From NCBI GenBank assembly GCA_021788105.1, contig JAJYKZ010000010.1, forward strand, positions 1 through 38,142: 38,142 nt of DNA, given 5' to 3'. Position numbers and translations under genes: made by a program. The DNA comes from a bacterium (GTDB taxonomy: Bacteria; Patescibacteriota; Minisyncoccia; Moranbacterales; UBA2206). The stretch's first letter is position 1. Each line of letters begins with the position of its first letter. Below are positions 1-6,711 of the stretch, one piece after another. The notes under the pieces are model-generated. The model worked only from the letters and a program-made list of their open reading frames with translations. It was not told the origin of the DNA and ran no database searches.

Positions 1-18
1 AAAAATAAGAATTTTTTT

Positions 19-56
19 AAGCAATCTTGAATATTCTGCCAGGTTGCTTTTATGAT
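19..56 (+). terminator. Possible weak terminator of an upstream gene
   Basis: AAGCAA and TTGCTT can pair across a long loop and are followed by a short T/A run. No gene is visible in the first 133 bases. The stem is short and the loop long, so this is tentative. Confidence 0.3.
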
Positions 57-133
57 TTACAAAAAGATGATAAAATAATTACAAGGGAAAATGTGTTTAA
101 ATTGTTTTAAGAAATCAAAAACAAAAATTAATA

Positions 134-1459
134 ATGGCTGATCCGATCATTGAAGTCAAAAATTTAAATGTCATTTATAACAAGGGCAAGTCAAACGAAG
201 TCCGTTCGCTGGAAGGGGCTGATTTGAAGATATATCCGCATGAATATATTATAATTTTTGGTCCGTCTGGATGCGGGAAATCGACCTTGCTTTATTCTAT
301 CTCCGGTCTGCAGGCTCCAACGACCGGAGAAGTCATTATCGAAGGAAAAAATATCTCGCACATGACTAAAAAAGAAAAAGTTGTGCTGCATCAGAGCGGC
401 ATCGGCATGGTTTTTCAGGCCTTTTATCTTATTTCTTCAATTACCATTCTGGACAATGTCTGCCTGCCGAAGGTTTTTCGCGGCGAGGACAAGAAGAAAC
501 GGAACGAAAAAGGTTTGGAACTGCTGAAGCGTTTCGGGATTGAAGCGCAGTCAAATAAGTTTCCGGAGCAATTGTCCGGCGGTCAGAAACAGCGCGCGTC
601 GATCGCACGTTCGCTTGTCAACGAGCCTCAAATAATTCTGGCGGACGAGCCGGTTGGAAATTTGGACAGTGAATCGGCGCAGAACGTGCTGGATATATTG
701 AAAGACATTAATGAACAGGACAAAAAAACGATCATTATGGTCACTCACAATCCGGAACATCTGCGCTATGCCGACCGGGTTATTCGAATGAAAGACGGCC
801 ACATTATCGGAGAAGAGATTAATCATGAAAAGCGTCCGGAAAAAGCAGTTGAAGAAGGACAAATATCAGGAGAAAAGAAGGAAGAAGAATCGGTGCCTAA
901 TGAAGTCAGAATCTTGATGAGGACTTTCAAAAATTTTTCTTCGCAGCAGATCGGAGCTTTGCTTGTTCCTTTCAAAGCCAAGCAGCTCCTGACGCACGTT
1001 ATTTCGGAACTTACCGAAGAACAGCTTAATACTGCGGAAAATTTTCTAAAAGATGTCCTGTTTAAAAATATCGGAATCAAGGGCTTGCAGGACAGTCTTG
1101 ACCTTGATTTTGAAAAAGGCGGCGCTGGCTGGAACAAATTGCGCGCCGAGTCTTTTTCAAGAAGGATTGGCGATATTATGGAGCAGGTGGAAACAATCAA
1201 AACAAAACCTTCAGCCGAGTCTTCGGCATTGCTGGCAGATTATCTGATAAATATTTTTAAAGTTAAGATGGATCCGGAAATCAAGCAGCATTTCCAATCT
1301 TTCCTGAAACTTAGAATCGACAATAAGATTGACGGAGCCGGATTGGACCAGCGTTTGGACGCGCCGATAAATGTCGGAGGCGTGGGGCTCTATAGAAATA
1401 CGGCGGAAAAAATGACAAAAGAAATCGAAATATTAATGCTATTAAGATATTCTTCGTAA
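134..1459 (+). CDS. ABC transporter ATP-binding protein (LolD/MacB type) with C-terminal extension
   Basis: ATPase subunit of an ABC exporter that would power the permease encoded immediately downstream. The first ~230 residues form a complete nucleotide-binding domain: Walker A GPSGCGKST near residues 43-51, Q-loop VFQAF, signature LSGGQKQR, Walker B IILADEP followed by GNLDS, and H-loop VTHN. The lipoprotein/MacB class is about 220-240 residues, but this protein has 441. The extra ~200 residues begin after an acidic, lysine-rich linker and form a mostly helical domain I do not recognise. The stop is one base before the permease ATG, so the two are surely co-translated. Substrate is unknown; in this family candidates are lipids, peptides or lipoproteins. 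Confidence 0.9.
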   Translation: MADPIIEVKNLNVIYNKGKSNEVRSLEGADLKIYPHEYIIIFGPSGCGKSTLLYSISGLQAPTTGEVIIEGKNISHMTKKEKVVLHQSGIGMVFQAFYLISSITILDNVCLPKVFRGEDKKKRNEKGLELLKRFGIEAQSNKFPEQLSGGQKQRASIARSLVNEPQIILADEPVGNLDSESAQNVLDILKDINEQDKKTIIMVTHNPEHLRYADRVIRMKDGHIIGEEINHEKRPEKAVEEGQISGEKKEEESVPNEVRILMRTFKNFSSQQIGALLVPFKAKQLLTHVISELTEEQLNTAENFLKDVLFKNIGIKGLQDSLDLDFEKGGAGWNKLRAESFSRRIGDIMEQVETIKTKPSAESSALLADYLINIFKVKMDPEIKQHFQSFLKLRIDNKIDGAGLDQRLDAPINVGGVGLYRNTAEKMTKEIEILMLLRYSS

Positions 1460-1460
1460 T

Positions 1461-2672
1461 ATGAAATTTATCGACCTGTTCAAATTATCGATTCGTATGT
1501 TTAAAGCGAGAACTTCCCGAACGCTTTTGACGATTTTGGGCATGGGCATCGGCATCGGCGCAATCCTTTTCTTGGTTTCGCTGGGTTACGGATTGCAGAA
1601 AACTTTGCTGGAAAGGATTACTACCTCTGATTCGCTTTTAACACTGGATGTTTCAGAAGCTAAATCGGGATTGGTCGCGCTCAATGGCGATATGATCAGC
1701 AAGATCAAGGCGATGCCGGGGGTTACGGAGGTGAGTCCTTCTTTCCAGCTGACGGCGCAAGGACATTTGAATAATCTTTCCGCTGACATCATGGCGATGG
1801 GAACGGAACCTTCCTATTTGGAACTGGGGGGAGTCAAAATGACGGCCGGACAAACGCTCGACGATAAAAATCCGGACAATATTGTGATTACATCTTCCGT
1901 CGCCCAGCTTTTCGGCGTCCAAGATCCCAAACAAATGATTGGCAAGGAGCTTACGTTTACATTCTACATTCCTGCAAAAGGCAGTGCCGACCAAAACGGA
2001 TTGGAAAGTAATTTCAACAGGATTGATTCCCAGACCAAATACAAAGTCGCGGGCTATATCGACGGCCAGGATAATACGGTTTACATCCATTCCGCTTCGC
2101 TGGCCGATTTGAAAATCGACGACTTTTCCGCCGTAAAGGTCAAATGTGATTCCCAGACGGATATGGCGGCGGTGCGGGATAAAATTTTGTCGACCGGACT
2201 TCTGGTTTCGTCGCTTTCCGATACGGTCGATCAGGCCAATCAGATTTTCCGGGTCATTCAGATCATTCTTATGCTTTTCGGCGTCATCGCTTTGGTTGTC
2301 AGTGCCATCGGTATGTTTAACACGATGACCATCGCCTTGCTTGAACGGACGGAAGAAATTGGAATTATGAAATCGATTGGAGCGTCCGACATCGGCATCT
2401 CGCTGATGTTTATTATGGAATCGGCGATCATGGGATTTTTGGGAGGATTGGGCGGCGTGCTGATGGGCTTTATCGGCGGCCAGATTTTTAATTTAGCCAT
2501 TAATTTTATCGCCTCCCGTTTCGGCGGCCAGGCGGTCAGCCTCTTCTATAGCCCGCTTTGGTTTGTCTTGGCGATTATCGGATTCGCGGCTTTCGTTGGT
2601 TTTCTTACCGGTTTTGTGCCGGCCCGCCGCGCCAGTAAAATTGACCCATTGGACGCTTTGCGTTACAAATAG
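1461..2672 (+). CDS. ABC transporter permease (MacB/FtsX family)
   Basis: Membrane partner of the preceding ATPase. The 403-residue protein has the MacB-type plan: an N-terminal transmembrane helix (about residues 20-42) preceded by a TSRTLLTILGMGIG-like segment, a large extracytoplasmic domain (about 45-265), and a C-terminal FtsX domain with three more hydrophobic helices (about 270-395). It ends in the usual ARRASKIDPLDALRYK-type tail. It lies one base after the ATPase gene. The family moves substrates by mechanotransmission rather than through a channel; the substrate here cannot be told from sequence. Confidence 0.9.
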   Translation: MKFIDLFKLSIRMFKARTSRTLLTILGMGIGIGAILFLVSLGYGLQKTLLERITTSDSLLTLDVSEAKSGLVALNGDMISKIKAMPGVTEVSPSFQLTAQGHLNNLSADIMAMGTEPSYLELGGVKMTAGQTLDDKNPDNIVITSSVAQLFGVQDPKQMIGKELTFTFYIPAKGSADQNGLESNFNRIDSQTKYKVAGYIDGQDNTVYIHSASLADLKIDDFSAVKVKCDSQTDMAAVRDKILSTGLLVSSLSDTVDQANQIFRVIQIILMLFGVIALVVSAIGMFNTMTIALLERTEEIGIMKSIGASDIGISLMFIMESAIMGFLGGLGGVLMGFIGGQIFNLAINFIASRFGGQAVSLFYSPLWFVLAIIGFAAFVGFLTGFVPARRASKIDPLDALRYK

Positions 2673-2673
2673 T

Positions 2674-2706
2674 ATAGCTTTTAGCTTTCAGCTGTTAGCT
2701 TCTAGA
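2674..2706 (+). repeat. Short low-complexity TTAGCTT repeat
   Basis: The spacer after the permease gene contains near-tandem copies of an AGCTTTTAGCTTTCAGCTG-like unit. It holds no coding signal. It may be a slippage-prone low-complexity patch. Confidence 0.4.
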
Positions 2707-2726
2707 TTAAGTGTTGTATTTTAAAT

Positions 2727-3572
2727 ATGGCAGAAATTATAAACGGTAAGGAAATCTCGAAAAAGATCCTTGCAAGAGTCAAAAAAAATATAGAAAAAGA
2801 AAATCTGAAACCGTCTTTGGCGGTTATTTTGGTCGGGCAAGATGAAGCTTCGAAAATTTATGTCAGCCTGAAAGAAAAAGCGGCTCGGGAAGTCGGGATT
2901 GATTTTCGAAAGTTTGAATTTCCCGAAACCGTTTCGGAAGCGGAGATTTTGGAAAAAATTGATGAATTAAACCGGGATGAAAATATTGTCGGGATAATCG
3001 TCCAGCTTCCCTTGCCGTCCCACTTGGATAAAAATAAAATAATAAATTTCATCCGGCCGGAAAAAGACGTGGACGGTTTCCATCCGGAAAATATCGGGTT
3101 ATTTTTTGAAGGGCGGGAAAGATTTTTTCCGGTTCTGCCGAAGGCTGTTTTGGAAATGCTCAGAGCGACGGAAATTAATCTGAATAATGCCGATGCGATA
3201 GTCATTGCCAACTCCGACGAATTTGGTAAGACAATGGAATTCGCGCTGGAAGAGAACGGGACGTTCGCCGATTATATTTTAAAAGAAGAAATTTCTAATA
3301 ACTTGGAGGAAATAAAAACGAAAGATATTGTCATTACGGCTTGCGGCGTGCCCGGATTGATCAAGGGCGATATGTTGAAAGAAGGAGCGATTGTGATCGA
3401 CGGAGGAATCACGCGCGCGGGCGACAAGGTGGTGGGGGATGTAGATTTTGAATCAGTCAAAAACATTGCTTCTTTTCTTTCACCGGTGCCGGGAGGCGTC
3501 GGTCCGGTAACGATCGCGTGTCTTTTGGAAAATGTTTACTTGGCCGCGCATCGCAAAGCGCACAGTAAATAG
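2727..3572 (+). CDS. folD: FolD-like methylenetetrahydrofolate dehydrogenase/cyclohydrolase, divergent
   Basis: One-carbon metabolism enzyme that normally interconverts 5,10-methylene-THF and 10-formyl-THF using NADP. The 281-residue length is normal. The catalytic folate half is well kept: YVSLKEKAAREVG with the Tyr-x3-Lys pair (about residues 50-54), QLPLP, DVDGFHP, and the C-terminal PGGVGPVT. The cofactor half is not normal. The usual GRS-x2-VGKP loop is replaced by IANSDEFGKT and the following VTxCHSxT strand is missing. The cyclohydrolase may therefore be intact while NADP binding is weakened or altered. It stands alone between the exporter operon and a minus-strand transporter. The fold assignment is secure; dehydrogenase activity is uncertain. 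Confidence 0.85.
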   Translation: MAEIINGKEISKKILARVKKNIEKENLKPSLAVILVGQDEASKIYVSLKEKAAREVGIDFRKFEFPETVSEAEILEKIDELNRDENIVGIIVQLPLPSHLDKNKIINFIRPEKDVDGFHPENIGLFFEGRERFFPVLPKAVLEMLRATEINLNNADAIVIANSDEFGKTMEFALEENGTFADYILKEEISNNLEEIKTKDIVITACGVPGLIKGDMLKEGAIVIDGGITRAGDKVVGDVDFESVKNIASFLSPVPGGVGPVTIACLLENVYLAAHRKAHSK

Positions 3573-3629
3573 TGAAAAGACGGGGCGTTTCTTTACCATC
3601 GAGTTTTTGGACAGCAGGATTTAAAACGA

Positions 3630-4760
3630 CTATGTCTCCCTTACCTCTAGATTTTTACGCGACAAATAAATAAAATAAAGTCCGACCAGTGCCGGCAGAA
3701 TGAAAACATATCTAATATTATAAATAAGCAGTAAAGCAATGGTGTATAGAAATATCCGTCCAGCAACGACAGCGAATTCTCTGAACAAAATGAATTGCGC
3801 TCCGCCCTCCACTTTTGCCGTATTATACACAACACTGTTTAATGGAATAAGGATCAGCGCTTCAAAAAATCCCACGGCAAGCGTGGTGGCATAAGAAACG
3901 ATCGGAGATGTCACAAAAAAACGGGTAAACCAAATTGCCGCAATAATGATGGCGCCGCCCGCCATCATTTTTTTACGATCGGATTTATCAGAATATTTTC
4001 CCACAAAAAATATAAACAGAGCCGAACCAATGCTTCCCAATGTTCCGATATAACCGATCGAGAGAACGCTTTTAAAACTTAAGTAAACAAAGATCGGCCA
4101 AACGATTCCTTCCGCGTCTTCTCGCAGATTTTCGATCGTATCCGCCCAAAAGTATTTGGAATATCCTTTAATCAAATCAACTATTTTACCTAAATTCAAT
4201 CTGCTTCTATAGGGAAACTCCGGTAAAAAAAGAAGCGGGATGATTGAAATAAAATAAACAACTCCCGCGAGAATAAACAAATCCTTAAAGCCAAAGAATA
4301 CCGCGACAAAACCGCCTACTGCCGGAGCAAATATTTGCAACGCTTTCGGAAAAGCGAAAAATTTTCCCAACCCGTCCCCCATCTTTTCTTTTGTCGATAT
4401 ATTCGTAATCCAAATATGCAATGGAAACCAATACAGAGAAGTTTGCAATGCGCTTATCAGAGCAATGATATAAATCGGCGTAGCGTATTTATTGATCGTG
4501 TAAACCAAAAAATAATATAAAAAAAGAATCGGATATCCGACAAGTGATGTTTTGCGCAAACCTATTAACTGTACGATTTCATTGGCCAAAAAGAAAAAAA
4601 CAAGGACTCCCAAACTATAAACAAGATAAAATAAAAAAACATTGCCAACGCTTATATTCCGGCTAAGAAAATAAATCGGCACGAAAATCCCAATAAAGGA
4701 ACCGGCTAGACCGTAAATAGAGTTCATTATGTAAATGCCGTTTAGCGATTTCGATTTCAT
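3630..4760 (-). CDS. Major facilitator superfamily transporter
   Basis: Polytopic inner-membrane protein of 376 residues with about 11-12 hydrophobic helices and short charged loops such as GKYSDKSDRKK between helices in the second half, a form of the MFS loop motif. An internal loop near residues 185-205 separates two six-helix bundles. The start ATG is 24 bases downstream of the 3' end of the minus-strand tRNA-Leu, so the two may be co-transcribed. No substrate-specific signature is visible. The neighbours do not indicate a pathway. Confidence 0.8.
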   Translation of the reverse strand: MKSKSLNGIYIMNSIYGLAGSFIGIFVPIYFLSRNISVGNVFLFYLVYSLGVLVFFFLANEIVQLIGLRKTSLVGYPILFLYYFLVYTINKYATPIYIIALISALQTSLYWFPLHIWITNISTKEKMGDGLGKFFAFPKALQIFAPAVGGFVAVFFGFKDLFILAGVVYFISIIPLLFLPEFPYRSRLNLGKIVDLIKGYSKYFWADTIENLREDAEGIVWPIFVYLSFKSVLSIGYIGTLGSIGSALFIFFVGKYSDKSDRKKMMAGGAIIIAAIWFTRFFVTSPIVSYATTLAVGFFEALILIPLNSVVYNTAKVEGGAQFILFREFAVVAGRIFLYTIALLLIYNIRYVFILPALVGLYFIYLSRKNLEVRET

Positions 4761-4784
4761 ATCTTCTTATTTTCGCGAACTGTG

Positions 4785-4868
4785 TGCCTCGAGAGAGAGT
4801 CGAACTCTCATGGGATTGCTCCCACACGATTTTGAGTCGTGCGCGTATACCAATTCCGCCATCGAGGC
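4785..4868 (-). tRNA. tRNA-Leu (anticodon CAA)
   Basis: On the minus strand the sequence starts GCCTCGA and ends TCGAGGC plus discriminator A, giving a perfect 7-bp acceptor stem. The anticodon arm is CACGA-CTCAAAA-TCGTG, which places CAA at positions 34-36 and reads the leucine codon TTG. A long variable arm (GGGAGCAATCCC-like) and a T arm with GTTCGA are present, as expected for a class II tRNA. The length is 84 nt and no CCA is encoded. A likely minus-strand promoter (TTGACT, 17 bp, CATAAT) lies at 4890-4918, inside the parA start region. Confidence 0.95.
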
Positions 4869-4875
4869 ATTTGTG

Positions 4876-4881
4876 TTATAC
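4876..4881 (+). promoter_or_regulatory. -10 box for parA
   Basis: TATACT lies 11 bases before the parA ATG, so the transcript would have only about a five-base leader. It overlaps the inferred divergent tRNA-Leu promoter. Confidence 0.45.
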
Positions 4882-4892
4882 TAAAGTTAATT

Positions 4893-5681
4893 ATGGCAAA
4901 AATAATTTCCTTAGTCAACCAAAAAGGCGGGGTGGGAAAAACTACGTCGGCGATCAACCTGGCAACCTATCTGGCAGAAGCCGGAAAGTTTGTTTTGCTC
5001 GTTGATCTCGATCCGCAGGGGAATGCGTCGTCGGGATTGGGCATCGACATCCGCAAAGTGGCGAAAAGCCTGTATCATTCGCTGATTTTGGACGAGCATC
5101 CATCCAAAATAATTTTTAAAACGGAAACATTGGGGCACGATCTCATTCCGTCTTCTCAGGATTTAGCCGGTGCCGGCATAGAACTTGTTCATTTGGATAA
5201 TCGGGAATTCCGCCTCTATAATGTTTTGCGAGAAATCCGGACGAATTACGATTACATCATCATTGATTCGCCGCCGAGCCTGGGACTTTTGACGATTAAC
5301 GGGCTGGTTGCGAGCGATGAAATAATCATTCCGGTGCAGACCGAATACTTTGCGCTGGAAGGATTGAGCCAGTTGCTTAACACTATTAATCTGGTCAAAG
5401 AAAATTTGCAGCCCGATCTGAAAATCATGGGCGCGCTTTTGACAATGTATGACAAGCGCAATCGATTGTCCCGCCAGGTCATCAGAGAAGTGCAGGATCA
5501 TTTTCCGGGACACGTTTTTGACAGCATAATTCCCCGGAGCGTCCGATTGGCGGAAGCGCCGGGATTTGGAAAATCGATTTTGAATTTCGATGCTCTTTCC
5601 AAAGGGGCGCGAGCGTACAAAAATCTGGCCCGCGAGATTATCGAATTGGATAAAAAAGAAAGCAAAAAATTCGCCGTCTGA
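4893..5681 (+). CDS. parA: Chromosome partitioning ATPase ParA/Soj
   Basis: Deviant Walker ATPase that acts with ParB to segregate the chromosome. The protein has 262 residues from this ATG. KGGVGKTT at residues 11-18 is the ParA-type Walker A with its signature lysine; DLDPQGNAS (Walker A') and YIIIDSPPSLGLLT (Walker B) follow, and the C terminus contains IIPRSVRLAEAPGFGKSI. An in-frame earlier start at 4839 exists but would overlap the tRNA-Leu gene, and homology begins at MAKIISLVNQ, so the later ATG is chosen. parB follows after 130 bases and is the partner gene. Confidence 0.95.
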   Translation: MAKIISLVNQKGGVGKTTSAINLATYLAEAGKFVLLVDLDPQGNASSGLGIDIRKVAKSLYHSLILDEHPSKIIFKTETLGHDLIPSSQDLAGAGIELVHLDNREFRLYNVLREIRTNYDYIIIDSPPSLGLLTINGLVASDEIIIPVQTEYFALEGLSQLLNTINLVKENLQPDLKIMGALLTMYDKRNRLSRQVIREVQDHFPGHVFDSIIPRSVRLAEAPGFGKSILNFDALSKGARAYKNLAREIIELDKKESKKFAV

Positions 5682-5764
5682 ACCGCATGACCATCACTTG
5701 AGAGCGTTGATTTCGCATGATTTTAAATTTTTTAAAATAAAAATACAATAACCAATAACCACAT

Positions 5765-5793
5765 CACGTGTCTTCAATGAATTCATGTGATAA
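5765..5793. promoter_or_regulatory. Imperfect inverted repeat with parS-like core
   Basis: The parA-parB spacer contains ATCACGTG and, 13 bases later, CATGTGAT, an almost perfect inverted pair. The first arm carries the TCACGTG core of bacterial parS, but the flanks do not match the 16-bp consensus. It could be a degenerate ParB site or an operator. Confidence 0.3.
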
Positions 5794-5811
5794 TCAGTGG
5801 TTCTGATTTTT

Positions 5812-6711
5812 ATGTCACAAAACTATGGCCTTGGCCGGGGATTATCCTCCCTTATTCCGCAGAAAAAAATAACTGAACCGGAAAAAGATTATAATTATTT
5901 CGGCGCAAAGCCGCCATCAGCTGCGCAAAACAATCAAGACAATCGGAGCAATGTTCAGGAAATTGAAATTATTAAAATTTCTCCCAATCCGCATCAGCCG
6001 CGGCTGCATTTCGATGAAGAAAAACTTCGAGAATTGTCCGCTTCCATCAAAGAGCACGGCATTATTCAGCCGATTGTAGTGACTGGGAAAGAAAACCAAT
6101 ATGAAATTATTGCCGGAGAAAGAAGATTCCAGGCGGCGAAATTGGCCGGGCTTCAAACTGTCCCGGTTATCGTGCGCGATGCGACCGAACAGCAGAAACT
6201 GGAGCTGGCCATCATCGAAAACGTCCAGCGCCATGATTTAAATTCAATCGAAGAAGCGAAATCCTATTTAAAACTGGCGGAAGATTTTGATCTGGGACAG
6301 GAAGAAATCGCTGCTAAGATGGGCAAAAGCCGGAGCGCGGTGGCCAACAAATTGCGGCTGCTGCGTCTGCCGGTCGAAATTCAAAAAGCCCTGGCGGAAG
6401 GAAAAATTTCGGAAGGCCATGCCAAAGCTATTCTGGCTCTGGAGAATCCGGAAAAACAGCGGGCGCTTTTTGAGATGATCGTCAAGAATAATTTGACCGT
6501 GCGGCAGGTGGAAAACAAGACCAAAGAAATTTCCGTCAAAACTCACAAGCGGATGATAAATATTGATCCGGAAATTAAAGCGCTGGAGGACGGCATTTCC
6601 GGCAAGCTAGGCACTAAAGTAAAAATTTCCAAATCCGGAAACGGCGGCCGGATCATTATCGATTTTTATTCCCCGGAGGAATTGAACAATATAATTTCTA
6701 AAATAGAATAA
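5812..6711 (+). CDS. parB: Chromosome partitioning protein ParB/Spo0J
   Basis: Centromere-binding CTP-switch clamp that loads at parS and works with ParA. The protein has 299 residues from this ATG, beginning MSQNYGLGRGLSSLIP, the typical ParA-interacting N-terminal peptide. The ParB/Srx domain is at about residues 50-145, with GERRFQAAK and ENVQRHDLN forming the CTP-binding motifs. The helix-turn-helix (GQEEIAAKMGKSRSAVANKLRLL) follows, and a C-terminal dimerisation domain ends the protein. A GTG five codons upstream is in frame but adds no conserved sequence. The final stop codon overlaps the start of the next gene by one base, suggesting coupling to the membrane Clp ATPase. Confidence 0.94.
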   Translation: MSQNYGLGRGLSSLIPQKKITEPEKDYNYFGAKPPSAAQNNQDNRSNVQEIEIIKISPNPHQPRLHFDEEKLRELSASIKEHGIIQPIVVTGKENQYEIIAGERRFQAAKLAGLQTVPVIVRDATEQQKLELAIIENVQRHDLNSIEEAKSYLKLAEDFDLGQEEIAAKMGKSRSAVANKLRLLRLPVEIQKALAEGKISEGHAKAILALENPEKQRALFEMIVKNNLTVRQVENKTKEISVKTHKRMINIDPEIKALEDGISGKLGTKVKISKSGNGGRIIIDFYSPEELNNIISKIE

